A stretch of DNA of 45,468 nucleotides from assembly GCA_003978665.1 (NCBI GenBank), contig QNYQ01000026.1:1-45468 (forward strand). Direction: 5' to 3'. The notes under the pieces are model-generated. The model was not told where the DNA came from and did not search any database. It was given only the letters and a program-made list of their open reading frames with translations. The stretch is from Hyperthermus sp. GTDB taxonomy: Archaea; Thermoproteota; Thermoprotei_A; Sulfolobales; Pyrodictiaceae. A program made the translations under genes and the position numbers. Of the stretch, positions 32,365-41,371 are shown in pieces (the first letter of the stretch is position 1; each line of letters begins with the position of its first letter).

Positions 32365-33069
32365 ATGCCTGGTTCGTTCCCCTTAATAGGCGAGAAATTC
32401 CCGGAGATGGAGGTGCAGACGGATCATGGAGTATTGAAGCTTCCAGGCCACTTTCGGGGACGATGGTTTGTCCTCTTCAGCCACCCGGGCGACTTCACCC
32501 CAGTTTGCACGACAGAATTCATAGCCTTTGCTAAGAGATACGATGACTTTAAGAGGCTTAACACGGAGCTTATAGGTCTCAGCGTTGATAATACGTTCAG
32601 CCACATAAAGTGGAAGGAGTGGATTAGGGAAAAGCTTGGCATCGAAATACCCTTCCCCATAATAGCCGACCCCACTGGTGTAGTAGCTAAGGCCCTCGGC
32701 ATGATACATGCAGAAAGCAGCGTGGTAACGGTTAGGGCAGTGTTTATAGTCGACGATAAGGGTGTTATAAGGGCGATACTCTACTATCCACTCAACGTAG
32801 GCAGAAACATTGACGAGATACTGAGGCTTATTGAAGCACTCCAGCTCGCCGACAAGTATAAGCGCGCAGTACCCGCGGGCTGGCCTCTCAACGAGCTGGT
32901 CGAAGACAACCTCATAGTTCCCCCTGCAAGCACAGTCTCCGAGGCCAGGGAGAGGCCCAGCAGGTTCAAGTGCTTCGACTGGTGGCTATGCTACGACGAT
33001 AATGCCAGCGAGGAGGAAAAGGAGCTGGCAAAGAGATTCCTGCGTAGAGCAGCGGGCTGCGAGAAGTAA
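32365..33069 (+). CDS. Peroxiredoxin of the archaeal thioredoxin-peroxidase type
   Basis: Reduces hydrogen and alkyl peroxides. The protein closely matches the Aeropyrum-type decameric enzymes: start [16 protein letters not shown], peroxidatic Cys48 in [14 protein letters not shown], and the C-terminal pair of cysteines in [13 protein letters not shown], with a last cysteine in the tail AAGCEK. I place the start at ATG 32365, where related proteins begin and where GGTGG is five bases upstream, rather than at 32341. It has its own strong promoter, and it faces the convergent GPN GTPase gene. Confidence 0.94.
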   Translation: MPGSFPLIGEKFPEMEVQTDHGVLKLPGHFRGRWFVLFSHPGDFTPVCTTEFIAFAKRYDDFKRLNTELIGLSVDNTFSHIKWKEWIREKLGIEIPFPIIADPTGVVAKALGMIHAESSVVTVRAVFIVDDKGVIRAILYYPLNVGRNIDEILRLIEALQLADKYKRAVPAGWPLNELVEDNLIVPPASTVSEARERPSRFKCFDWWLCYDDNASEEEKELAKRFLRRAAGCEK

Positions 33070-33123
33070 ATCACGCCCCGTAAGCCTCCAAGGCAGTCCC
33101 AGGGCACTTTTGCCTGCCATCCC

Positions 33124-33918
33124 TCACCTCCTCGGGCTAGGCTCCTCGGTGAAGTAATCCTCCCCGCCAGCCACAACCTGCTGTATTGCAGCATAGAGGT
33201 CTTCAAGCCCATAGCCAGAGAGGGCTGACACGAACCTTAAGGGGGCCGGGGCGGATTCTTCCTCGGGGTATAGTGCTTCAAGTGCACGCGCGGAAGCTTC
33301 AGCCATTGCAGGGTCTACACCGCCCTCGATGAGTGCCGCGTAGAGGCGGCTGGGATTGTTGATCTGCTCCTCCAGCTCATCGAGCCTACTGGGTTCGAGC
33401 AAGTCTACTTTAGAGACCACCGTGACCTGAGGCAGCCCCATTCTGAGCCTAGTTGAGAGGGCTAGGAGTAGTGTGGATGCGAGGCTTCGCGGGTTTGACG
33501 CGAATACAGAGTCTACTATGAATACGGTTACTGTCTTATGCCCGCGGGTAATCTCGTGGACGACGTAAGGCCCGGTATCTCTGAACGCGAAAAGCTCCAT
33601 CTGGCCAGGCGTATCTATTATCACGTAGTTTGAGCCCGCCGCCTCTATCTCCTCCCTCAGCTTGTCAGCATACTCAACCATCATGTCCACAGACGCTACT
33701 AGGGCCCCGTTAGGCCCCAGCTTATACTTCCTCATAACCGCCCTGGCATCAACATAGCTGCGCACGTCCACATCAGGCTCGTAGGGTATCCACTCGGCAG
33801 CCGGGTCGAGATTAACCCTTGCAACGCTAAGCTCGTTGAACTCCATCCAATCGCCTAGCGCGTCGGCAAGATAGGATTTCCCGCTCCCCGCAGGGCCTAC
33901 GAGGACTATAAAGTACAA
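33124..33918 (-). CDS. GPN-loop GTPase
   Basis: Archaeal relative of eukaryotic GPN/XAB1 GTPases, which help assemble RNA polymerase II; in archaea it is homodimeric. Motifs are the P-loop LVGPAGSGKSYLADAL, NLDPAAEWIPYEPDVDVR, the defining GPN loop KLGPNGALVAS, G3-like VIIDTPGQMELF and G4 VVSKVDLL, in order. The length of 264 is normal. The TTG start has GGAGGTG 12 nt upstream. It is divergent from a conserved unknown gene across 61 nt. Confidence 0.93.
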   Translation of the reverse strand: MYFIVLVGPAGSGKSYLADALGDWMEFNELSVARVNLDPAAEWIPYEPDVDVRSYVDARAVMRKYKLGPNGALVASVDMMVEYADKLREEIEAAGSNYVIIDTPGQMELFAFRDTGPYVVHEITRGHKTVTVFIVDSVFASNPRSLASTLLLALSTRLRMGLPQVTVVSKVDLLEPSRLDELEEQINNPSRLYAALIEGGVDPAMAEASARALEALYPEEESAPAPLRFVSALSGYGLEDLYAAIQQVVAGGEDYFTEEPSPRR

Positions 33919-33979
33919 GGTTTAGGGAAACACCTCCAAAGAGGGAGAACCCTAGCTACAGGAAACCCCGGAGAGAAGC

Positions 33980-34411
33980 GTGCGTTACAGCTCAGAACTT
34001 ATTATTCTCGCCACAAAGCCTCCATGCTCCTCCTGGGGTAAAGGGTTGGCACCCGAGCTTCGGGAGAGACTTGTACCAGTAAGAGTGAATAAGATAAGCG
34101 ATCTTGCTAGGGTGGCAGCCACCATTATAACCCTGGGGCAGCCAGCGTACCTGGTGAGGTTCACCCACAATGGGAGAAGGGTCTACGCGATCATAGCAGT
34201 GCTCCGAGACTACTACAAGTACTATGGCCTCCCCATGATATACTATTATGTTGATGAGGAGGATAAGTTCAAGGATGGAAGCTACCTGCTGGTCAAGGTA
34301 GACGATCAGGGTGAACAGATAGAGCTCTCTAAAGGCATAAGGCATGGCTGGGTCGCCATACCCATAATAGACCTTGCCGAGAAGCCCAGCTTCGTCCCCG
34401 ACGACCTTTAG
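33980..34411 (+). CDS. Conserved-looking protein of unknown function, 143 residues
   Basis: Soluble alpha/beta protein that I cannot name. Notable parts are LIILATKPPCSSWGKGLAP, ITLGQPAYLVRFTHNGRRVYAII and YYKYYGLPMIYYYVDEEDKF, very rich in tyrosine. A single cysteine lies near the N terminus. The GTG start follows GGAGAG. A clear hairpin terminator lies 40 nt after the stop, so it is a single-gene unit, divergent from the GPN GTPase and possibly sharing regulation. Confidence 0.72.
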   Translation: MRYSSELIILATKPPCSSWGKGLAPELRERLVPVRVNKISDLARVAATIITLGQPAYLVRFTHNGRRVYAIIAVLRDYYKYYGLPMIYYYVDEEDKFKDGSYLLVKVDDQGEQIELSKGIRHGWVAIPIIDLAEKPSFVPDDL

Positions 34412-34450
34412 TCCGGCCCGGTATTTGGGACGGCAGGGATAATAGCGGTG

Positions 34451-34479
34451 GGTGGGGCAGCTAAGGCTCCACCATTTTT
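34451..34479 (+). terminator. Hairpin plus T-run terminator
   Basis: GGTGGGGC (34451-34458) pairs with GCTCCACC (34466-34473), eight base pairs including one G-T, around a 7-nt loop, and is followed by ATTTTT. This is the bacterial-like intrinsic terminator form. AT-rich sequence follows to 34540, in the convergent gap. Confidence 0.65.
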
Positions 34480-34528
34480 CACTGTTTACCATTAATCATA
34501 ATTAACCAGAATGTTTAATAATACTCAA

Positions 34529-36217
34529 TTATGCGGATACTAGCGTGGGTGAGAGCCCCGAGGGAGGGAAACCCGTCTGGCATCGGGGATCCTGGCTGAA
34601 AGCCATGCCCGGAATACGGTTAATCAGCATCACGAAGTCCAGGCCCCTTATCTCCGAAAGCCCTGGAGGAGGCTCTGCCCCCAGTAGTTTCTCGAAGGCG
34701 TTGTCCCCTCCCATAGCCTCGTCTACGGCCGCGGCAATACTCCTAACACAGAAGCCCGTGAACATGTCGAGCCTCGAAGCAAGCGCTACAAGCATCCTCA
34801 GCTGCCCCTCCTCGACCAGTTGCTCGTTGAAATCGAGCGCTAAGGGCTCCTTGAGCGTCTTCGATACTAGCCAGTCAGCCTTTAGCTTAGGCTTAGCGAG
34901 CTTAACCGGCATGGCCAGCCTACGGGGCCTCGGCGCCCTATACTCTGCCGCCGGCCTCCCATGAAGCCTAGCCAGCTCGGCTGCCTGCCTGGTCTCATCC
35001 CTTGCACGGTAGTTCTCCATTACTATTAGCGTGTCAGCCGATGCTGCCAGCGGCGTGGAGCCGCTAGACACTATCACGAGGGAAGCGTGCCTTGACAGGC
35101 TTGAGGCAAGCTCTGCTATTGTTGTAACTGTCTTTGAGAGGAAAAGGTGGGTTATGCGCTCATCATAGTAGAGGAGGTTTGTCGCGGATGTGTCCTCGTC
35201 TATGAGCACCAGCTCGGCGCCAGCCTCTATAGCCTCTTGTATCGAGGCGGCCATGCTCGTGGCTCCGCTGGCGTCGTCCGTGGTAAAGCATCTTGTACCC
35301 CGTCCTCCGGGGAGTGAGTGAATGAATGTTGATATGTCGACGCAGCCTACGTGTCTGCCATCCTCGGCTTTAACCTTAACTGTTGAGCGTAGTGAAACCA
35401 CGAGCTCCCTGCCATCGCCTGGGATATGATTGTATATCCCCTGCTGGATGGCTTCAAGCAGCGTCGTCTTACCATGGAACGCGGTGCCGGCGATAACAGT
35501 GACCCCGCGCTTAACACCCATGCCGCTGAAGACTCCTTGATCAGTCTCTATCTCCACACGCAGGCTGGGAGGAGACTCGAAGGGGACAGCGTCCGGCAGC
35601 GGTTCATCGCACCAGCCGCAGCGTCTCGGCAGTATGCTGCCATCCCCCAGGAATGCTACGAGGCCCTTAGCCTTCAAGGCCCCGCGGAGCGCTTCTTGAA
35701 GCCTCCACACGTGTACATGCTTGCGGAGCTCGTGCAGAGACTCCTTGGCCGACGACACGGCTTCATGAAGGGCTCGCGGCAGCAGTGAGAGCAAGAGCTG
35801 CTTGGCAAGCTCTCCCTCAATCCTACGCCTCCTGCTGGGAAGCCCCACCCAGACCCTGGCAACAAGCCTGCCGTGAACAACCTCGAGGCCACTACGCTTC
35901 AAAATAACCGGGCCCGGCCTAGGCAGCATTAGGAGCCCGCTATTGCCCTCACCGAGCCTCCTCGAATACCTCTGAAGCCTGCTGCGCAGCACACGATACA
36001 AGTAGTCGGCCAAGGGCACCGGGTAGCTGAGAACCTCGCCAGGCAGGTCAAGCTTCATCTCCAGCCTCACAGTGCTCGGCGGCGCGTACGGGTCTCCCTG
36101 AACCCTTACAACACGTATCGTAACACCCCTCACACTATCACTAGCGCCTACAAGCCTCCGGTACTGCGAGTAGCTCCTCCCATCAATGCTCTCGATAATC
36201 CTGGAGATAGCACCCAT
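34529..36217 (-). CDS. Predicted ATPase of the ABC class (COG3044 type)
   Basis: A 562-residue protein with an N-terminal domain unlike transporters and one ABC-type ATPase core: Walker A in VIAGTAFHGKTTLLEAIQQG at about residue 246, a Q-loop-like VSLRSTVKVKAEDGR stretch, Walker B ELVLIDEDTSATNLL at about 337, and the H-loop-like VIVSSGSTPLAASAD. A CGWC knuckle (RRCGWCDEPL) near residue 205 may bind metal. This family, known from archaea and some eukaryotes and related to an RNA-bound trypanosome editing factor, has no firmly defined role. ATG 36217; the gap to the divergent peptidase is 236 nt and holds no gene. Confidence 0.82.
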   Translation of the reverse strand: MGAISRIIESIDGRSYSQYRRLVGASDSVRGVTIRVVRVQGDPYAPPSTVRLEMKLDLPGEVLSYPVPLADYLYRVLRSRLQRYSRRLGEGNSGLLMLPRPGPVILKRSGLEVVHGRLVARVWVGLPSRRRRIEGELAKQLLLSLLPRALHEAVSSAKESLHELRKHVHVWRLQEALRGALKAKGLVAFLGDGSILPRRCGWCDEPLPDAVPFESPPSLRVEIETDQGVFSGMGVKRGVTVIAGTAFHGKTTLLEAIQQGIYNHIPGDGRELVVSLRSTVKVKAEDGRHVGCVDISTFIHSLPGGRGTRCFTTDDASGATSMAASIQEAIEAGAELVLIDEDTSATNLLYYDERITHLFLSKTVTTIAELASSLSRHASLVIVSSGSTPLAASADTLIVMENYRARDETRQAAELARLHGRPAAEYRAPRPRRLAMPVKLAKPKLKADWLVSKTLKEPLALDFNEQLVEEGQLRMLVALASRLDMFTGFCVRSIAAAVDEAMGGDNAFEKLLGAEPPPGLSEIRGLDFVMLINRIPGMAFSQDPRCQTGFPPSGLSPTLVSA

Positions 36218-36404
36218 AGCAGGACAAGCCCCATACGGATCTAACTGGGTCTCCCCCGGGGCCCGATGAACCCCTAATAACCTCCCCCTTTTCCTCCCCG
36301 GGACGAGCCCCTGGCCCCAGTACTTCCTTGTACCCTGGGGGTTCGTCCTCCAGGGTTCTGTCTAGGCCTGCCTCCTCTCCCTCTCCTGAACACCTGCCGG
36401 ACCA

Positions 36405-36414
36405 GATATTTTGT
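36405..36414 (+). promoter_or_regulatory. TATA box of the aminopeptidase gene
   Basis: GATATTTTGT would start transcription near 36434, which rules out the long frame starting at 36328 and supports TTG 36454. Confidence 0.45.
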
Positions 36415-36453
36415 AGTGGTTCTTCTCAGCCACTGTTTCTTGGTGGCTCGGCC

Positions 36454-37914
36454 TTGGCCAGGCTTATAGCTGGCGTTGGCAGGGATGTTGACGCTAAGGC
36501 TTTCGTGTCGGGGAAGGATGGTGTTCAATGGATTTCCTCTCTTGACCCCTTGTTCGCTGAGGTTGTGAAGCTAGGCGACTTTGACGGTGAGGCGGGCAAG
36601 TCGCTTGTGGTTTATGGTTCTCGCCTCGCTAGGAGAGCTGTTCTGGCTGGGGCGGGGGATGAGGAGTGGTATGGATGGGTTGAGGCTTTAAGGATTGGTG
36701 TGGCTGCTGCTGTGAGGGCTGTTGTTGGGCTTAAGAACGTTAAGAGTGTGGCTGTCAGCGTTGAGCCTAGGCTTGTCGAGCGTGCTCTCGGCGAGGGAGG
36801 GGGCTCTGAGTGGGTTTACGAGCAGGCGATGGTTGCCGGCGACATGGCGGCGTACAGGTTTGTGTTGAAGAAGGAGGATGAGGGTGGGGGGCTGGAGGAG
36901 ATAGTGTTCCCTGAGGCCCCCAGTGCTTCGGCGGGCAGTGCCGAGGCTATTGCATTGGGTGTTAAACTGGCCCGTGACGTTGCTAACATGCCTGCCTCGC
37001 GCATGAACCCGGAGGGGATCGAGGAGGAGGCTAGGAGGATTGCCGGCAAGTATGGGCTAACGCTGAGGGTGCTTCATAGGGGTGAGTTGGAGAGCCTGGG
37101 CATGGGCGGTGTACTTGCTGTGGGTATGGGGAGTAGTGTTGAGCCTAGGCTGATAGTATTGGAGTATGATGGCGGGGGCCCAAGCCTGGCTGTTGTAGGC
37201 AAGACCGTTACATTCGACTCCGGCGGACTCGACATTAAGCCCTCGCAGGCCATGCTGGAAATGAAGTATGATAAGAGTGGGGGGGCAGCAGCCCTAGGCG
37301 CAGCCGTCGCTGCTGCATTATTGAAGCTGCCAGTCAAGCTCACCGTGCTCCTGCCAGCAGTCGAGAACATGCCGAGCGGCAGCAGCTACAAGCCACTAGA
37401 CGTCATAGAAATGTATAACGGCCTACGCGTCGAAGTAGGCAACACGGACGCTGAGGGAAGACTAACACTAGCTGACGCGCTGGCATATGCCGCAGAAAAA
37501 TACAAGCCTAAAGCCCTCCTAGACCTAGCAACACTCACCGGCGCAGCAGTAATAGCGCTAGGAAACCACGCGGCTGCACTAATGAGCAACAACGAGGAGC
37601 TCGCCAGACTAGTAGAGAAAGCGGCATGGCGCGCAGGAGAACCCGTATGGAAACTGCCCATGTGGAAGGTCTACGGCAAACAGCTCGAAAGCAAGGTAGC
37701 AGACATAAACAATATAGGCGGCAGGGCAGCAGGCCCCATCACAGCCGCAAAATTCCTCGAGAAATTCGTCGGAGAAACACCATGGGTCCACCTAGACATA
37801 GCTGGAGTCGCCTGGGTGCAGGAGAAGGGGCCCTGGAAACCATACTACCAGCAGGGAGCTACAGGCTGGGGTGTAAGAACAATCATAGAAGCCGCCAGGC
37901 TACTGGCAGCCTAA
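36454..37914 (+). CDS. Leucyl aminopeptidase, M17 family
   Basis: Cytoplasmic dizinc exopeptidase. The C-terminal catalytic domain has VGKTVTFDSGGLDIKPSQAM (metal Asp and catalytic Lys, about residue 250), KYDKSGGAAALG, the NTDAEGRLTLADALAY signature near 330-345 with catalytic Arg, and a long conserved end WVHLDIAGVAWV. The N-terminal domain is weakly conserved, as usual. TTG 36454 is selected because GGTGG lies 7 nt before it and the promoter lies upstream; 486 residues is the normal size. Wobble positions change from G/T-rich to A/C-rich around 37200-37300 inside the gene, which is unusual. The stop is 2 nt from the convergent ACT gene. Confidence 0.92.
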   Translation: MARLIAGVGRDVDAKAFVSGKDGVQWISSLDPLFAEVVKLGDFDGEAGKSLVVYGSRLARRAVLAGAGDEEWYGWVEALRIGVAAAVRAVVGLKNVKSVAVSVEPRLVERALGEGGGSEWVYEQAMVAGDMAAYRFVLKKEDEGGGLEEIVFPEAPSASAGSAEAIALGVKLARDVANMPASRMNPEGIEEEARRIAGKYGLTLRVLHRGELESLGMGGVLAVGMGSSVEPRLIVLEYDGGGPSLAVVGKTVTFDSGGLDIKPSQAMLEMKYDKSGGAAALGAAVAAALLKLPVKLTVLLPAVENMPSGSSYKPLDVIEMYNGLRVEVGNTDAEGRLTLADALAYAAEKYKPKALLDLATLTGAAVIALGNHAAALMSNNEELARLVEKAAWRAGEPVWKLPMWKVYGKQLESKVADINNIGGRAAGPITAAKFLEKFVGETPWVHLDIAGVAWVQEKGPWKPYYQQGATGWGVRTIIEAARLLAA

Positions 37915-37916
37915 CG

Positions 37917-38609
37917 CTAGCCGTGTTCCTCGATGGTTTTCTTCGCGACTTCTATGGCTTCTCTGAGCAGCTGGAATGCTTTGAGCGCGTCCTCGAGTTT
38001 CATTACGAGTATGGTGTCGGTGTGGACTGATTCTATCTGGCTGATGTTTATCCCGTTCCTGGCGAGTATTCCCGTTACATGAGCTATGAATCCGGGTACC
38101 TCGATTACCTCTCTGGGGCTTACTATTACGAGGACGGCGTGGTCCCTGTAGATTTCTATGAAGCTTTCCTCGCCCAGCCTCCTAACTATTTCGTCGAAGT
38201 ACTCGCTGCTCACGGTGACTGTGACGCTTGTGATGCTCTGCATTAGGAATAGGAGCCTACTCTTGCCTATCAGCTCGGCGACTACCTGGGCGAGTTTTGG
38301 GAGGACGTGTAGCCTTACAGTGGCCACGACTACTCCTGTTCGGAGCTCTAGGGCGCTGCGAGCTAGTACCTCAAGTAGGCGGTGTTGCGGCGTCTCCTGC
38401 TCCCCGCTCTTGAGCCGGTGGGAGTATCTTAGGAGGGCGGCTTTCAGTGCTTCCAGGCTGGCTCCTCTACCGCTTTCGGCTTCTACAAGGGGCTTTATTC
38501 TGCGTGCTAGCTCGGAGTAGTTGACTACACCTCTGGCTAAGCACTCGCGTATGCACGGGTCAGCGTCGACTATTCTGCGCACGATCCCCGAGAGGCTTTG
38601 AGGGGGCAA
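37917..38609 (-). CDS. ACT-domain protein, predicted amino-acid metabolism regulator
   Basis: A 230-residue protein with a helical N-terminal region (residues 1-90, LARGVVNYSELARRIKPLVE suggests a wHTH-like DNA-binding motif) and C-terminal ACT-type modules: VTVTVSSEYFDEIVRRLGEE and VLVIVSPREVIEVPGFIAHVTGILARNGINISQIES, the latter the typical ligand-binding turn. ACT domains bind amino acids. It is divergent from argG across 125 nt with a palindrome between, so it is a plausible regulator of the arginine operon; that is inference. The GC-rich 5' end shows no strong RBS. Confidence 0.8.
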   Translation of the reverse strand: MPPQSLSGIVRRIVDADPCIRECLARGVVNYSELARRIKPLVEAESGRGASLEALKAALLRYSHRLKSGEQETPQHRLLEVLARSALELRTGVVVATVRLHVLPKLAQVVAELIGKSRLLFLMQSITSVTVTVSSEYFDEIVRRLGEESFIEIYRDHAVLVIVSPREVIEVPGFIAHVTGILARNGINISQIESVHTDTILVMKLEDALKAFQLLREAIEVAKKTIEEHG

Positions 38610-38647
38610 GGGCCTCCTCCTATTGCAGGTGGTGCTTTGAGTACCGG

Positions 38648-38657
38648 GTTAAATCTA
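38648..38657 (-). promoter_or_regulatory. TATA box of the ACT-domain gene
   Basis: Reverse-strand AGATTTAACC, centred about 43 nt before the start at 38609, gives a short leader. Confidence 0.45.
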
Positions 38658-38685
38658 GTTTCTCTCGGAGCCGTAGCCTCTGGTG

Positions 38686-38703
38686 CGCTTGTTTTAACAA
38701 GCG
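38686..38703. promoter_or_regulatory. Palindrome over the argG TATA box, putative operator
   Basis: CGCTTGTT and AACAAGCG are exact inverse complements separated by only TT, an 18-bp dyad. Its centre GTTTTAAC (38691-38698) is the TATA box that serves argG, 40 nt before the start. A bound regulator would block TBP. It lies between the divergent ACT gene and argG. Confidence 0.6.
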
Positions 38704-38734
38704 GTATCGGGGGTTATGCGTGTGGGTGTTGTAG

Positions 38735-39925
38735 TTGAGGGTTGTGCTGGCTTATTCGGGTGGCCTTGACACTTCGGCGATACTGGCTATGCTTAGTGAG
38801 CAGGGCCACGAGGTTATCACGGTAACTGTTGGTGTGGGCCAGGAGGGTGAGCTGGAGGGGGTTGAGGAGAAGGCTTACCGTCTTGGAGCCGTTAAACACT
38901 ATACTATCGATGCTAGGAGGGAGTTCGCCTACAGGATGGTTTCAGCCGCCATTAAAGCCAACGCCCTCTACGAGGACAAGTACCCGCTGGGGACGGCTCT
39001 CGCGCGCCCTCTTATAGCGGAGAAGGTTGCCGAGGTGGCGGTGAAGGAGGGTGCTGACGCTGTTGCCCATGGATGCACGGCTAAGGGTAATGACCAGGTT
39101 CGCTTTGATACTGTGCTTCGCTTCTATCTCAGAGACGATGTCAGGATCATTGCTCCCGTGAGGGAGGCTAGGCTCACGAGGAGGAAGGCTATAGAGATCC
39201 TGGCTAGGCACGGTGTGAGTGCTGGAATACATGGAAAGTATAGTGTCGACGAGAATCTTTGGAGCCGTAGCATTGAAGGCGGGATTCTAGATGATCCTAT
39301 GGCCGAGCCCCCGGAGGATGCTTTCGCCTGGACTGTGGCCCCGGAGAAGGCCCCCGACGAGCCCCTATACCTTGAGGTGGGCTTCGAGAAGGGCGTGCCT
39401 GTGAGCATTAACGGGGAGAGGATGAGCCTTGAAAAGCTCATAGCTGTATTGAACAAGCTCGCAGGCTCCCATGGATACGGCAGGGTGGATCACATTGAGA
39501 ACAGGGTTGTTGGGCTGAAGAGTAGGGAGGTCTACGAGGCGCCGGCTGCCCTGCTGCTGATAGAGGCTCACCGTGACCTCGAGAAAACGGTTTACACGCC
39601 GCGCGAGCTCAGGTTTAAGAGGCTTCTCGACCAGTACTGGACGGACCTCGTCTATCAGGGTCTCTGGGTTGAGCCGTTGAGGCTTGTCTTAGAGGAGGCA
39701 ATAAACTACATGAACCAGTGGGTTACTGGCACCGTTAGGGTTAAGGTGTATAAGGGTAGCCTGAGCATTGTCGGGAGGAGCAGCGACTACAGCAGCTATG
39801 ACGCAGCCCTGATAGACTATGATCGCGGCTGGTACCCCAGCGACGAGGAGGCTAGGGGCTTTATAACGATCTGGGCTATGCACAGTATAGCCGCCCTCAA
39901 AGCCAGGGGCCTTAGAAAGGTTTAG
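38735..39925 (+). CDS. argG: Argininosuccinate synthase
   Basis: Condenses citrulline and aspartate with ATP. It opens VVLAYSGGLDTSAILAML (PP-loop), continues with LGAVKHYTIDARREFAYRMV, YPLGTALARPLIAEKVAEVA, AVAHGCTAKGNDQVRFD and GIHGKYSVDENLWSRSIEGG, all hallmark blocks, with VYKGSLSIVGRSS near the end. Length is normal. TTG 38735 is the only in-frame start before the PP-loop. It is the first gene of argG-argH-carA-carB and is probably controlled at the palindrome upstream. Confidence 0.95.
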   Translation: MRVVLAYSGGLDTSAILAMLSEQGHEVITVTVGVGQEGELEGVEEKAYRLGAVKHYTIDARREFAYRMVSAAIKANALYEDKYPLGTALARPLIAEKVAEVAVKEGADAVAHGCTAKGNDQVRFDTVLRFYLRDDVRIIAPVREARLTRRKAIEILARHGVSAGIHGKYSVDENLWSRSIEGGILDDPMAEPPEDAFAWTVAPEKAPDEPLYLEVGFEKGVPVSINGERMSLEKLIAVLNKLAGSHGYGRVDHIENRVVGLKSREVYEAPAALLLIEAHRDLEKTVYTPRELRFKRLLDQYWTDLVYQGLWVEPLRLVLEEAINYMNQWVTGTVRVKVYKGSLSIVGRSSDYSSYDAALIDYDRGWYPSDEEARGFITIWAMHSIAALKARGLRKV

Positions 39926-39959
39926 GTGATGGAGCTGTTGATGCGGGGCTGAAGCATTA

Positions 39960-41351
39960 ATGCCAAAGTACCGTGACCTCGTGGGTCTAGGCGGCGGGGA
40001 ACTAGTCTATAGCTACACTGCCAGCATAGAGCATGACGAGAACATAGCGCGTGAGGCACTGCACGTGCTCCTGGCGCATGCCGTTCACCTGGCGGAGGAG
40101 GCTATTATTCCGGGGGATGCTGCATGCAAGATCATTGCTGCTTTGAGAGAGATGCTTGCGGAGCCTGGCAGCCTGCTTAGGGAGGGCTACGAGGATGTCT
40201 GGGAGGCTTTTGAAGACGTATTGTACGATAGAGTGGGTGATGCTGCAGGATACCTTTTCCTCGGAAGGAGCAGGAACGATCACGTGTCAGCCGCTCTAAG
40301 GCTGTGGGCTAGGGGTAAGGCTGCCAGCACTGCTGCCAACATTATCGCGGCTAGGAGGCACCTGCTGGAGAAGGCTAGGCTGTGGAGTAGGATCCCGGTG
40401 GTTCTTCACACGCATGGCCTGCCAAGCCAGATAGGCTTCGCCTCCTGCATAGCAATGGCGTGGGAGGAGGCTTTGGCATCGTCCACAGAGCTTCTACTGG
40501 CTGCGTTAAAGCTCGTGGACCGCTCACCCCTGGGCGCGAGTGCTGGAGCAGGCACGCTTGCCCCTATTAGGCCGGAGAGGCTGGCGTGGCTGCTGGGCTT
40601 CGACTCTACAATAGCTTCAAGCATCTACTCGGCCGGCAGCAGGATGGACTTGTTCAGTCTCGCAGCCGCCTCAGCCCTCTTTCTTGAGGAGGCTTCCAGG
40701 ATAGCCTCGGACATCATAATGTACTCGAGCCCGTACATAGCCCTGTTAAAGCTCCCCGAGAAGCATATATCGACGAGCAGTGTGATGCCGCATAAACGTA
40801 ACCCCGTCACTCTCGAAGTACTCCGTGCAAGGGCGGCTAGGGCTGCAGGCTCTCTGGCCTCGCTACTAGCCATAGCCGGTGGGCTGCCAAACGGCTATAG
40901 CCTGGATCTCCAGGAGGCGAACAAGATACTCTACATGATCATCCTGGACGCATACACTTCATCCCAGATACTAGAGGACTTGTTATCCGAGATCGAATGG
41001 GAGGCCAGCAGCGAGCCGTCACGGGTCATGGCGTGGGGGGCTGAGCTTGCGGAGGCGATCGCGCTGAACGAGAAGATCCCCTTCCGCAGAGCATACCGGA
41101 TGGTTGCAGAGGCGTTGAGGTCTGGGAGGGTGAGGGAGCTCCTGGAGAAGCAGGGCTACCACGACCCCCTAGAGCTTGCCGCTTCGAGGGCCACGGGGTG
41201 TGCCCCACGGGCCGTAGAGCGTGCCTGGAGCATCGCGTTGGAGAGGCTGGAGAGGCACTCCTCCATGATCGAGCCCTACGCGGCTAAACTGGTAGGCTAC
41301 CAGCAGAGGCTACTATCAGCGGCAGACGAGGTGTTGAAGGCTTGCAGGTAG
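39960..41351 (+). CDS. argH: Argininosuccinate lyase
   Basis: Cleaves argininosuccinate to arginine and fumarate. The fumarase/aspartase-superfamily signature is ISTSSVMPHKRNPVTLE, the catalytic serine loop; other blocks are FLGRSRNDHVSAALRLW and PVVLHTHGLPSQIGFA. Several usual residues differ (DRVGDAAGYLFLG replaces the common VEDVH...GRLHTG type, and PHKRN replaces PQKKN), so the protein is diverged but complete at 463 residues. ATG 39960 follows argG by 34 nt; the carA start lies 20 nt after its end. Confidence 0.93.
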   Translation: MPKYRDLVGLGGGELVYSYTASIEHDENIAREALHVLLAHAVHLAEEAIIPGDAACKIIAALREMLAEPGSLLREGYEDVWEAFEDVLYDRVGDAAGYLFLGRSRNDHVSAALRLWARGKAASTAANIIAARRHLLEKARLWSRIPVVLHTHGLPSQIGFASCIAMAWEEALASSTELLLAALKLVDRSPLGASAGAGTLAPIRPERLAWLLGFDSTIASSIYSAGSRMDLFSLAAASALFLEEASRIASDIIMYSSPYIALLKLPEKHISTSSVMPHKRNPVTLEVLRARAARAAGSLASLLAIAGGLPNGYSLDLQEANKILYMIILDAYTSSQILEDLLSEIEWEASSEPSRVMAWGAELAEAIALNEKIPFRRAYRMVAEALRSGRVRELLEKQGYHDPLELAASRATGCAPRAVERAWSIALERLERHSSMIEPYAAKLVGYQQRLLSAADEVLKACR

Positions 41352-41371
41352 ACGGCATTAAGGTATACACT

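Noticed and set aside
36328-36453. N-terminal extension of the aminopeptidase from ATG-like start at 36328
   Set aside because: The Ser/Pro-rich extension does not look like protein of this family, and the TATA box at 36405 lies inside it.
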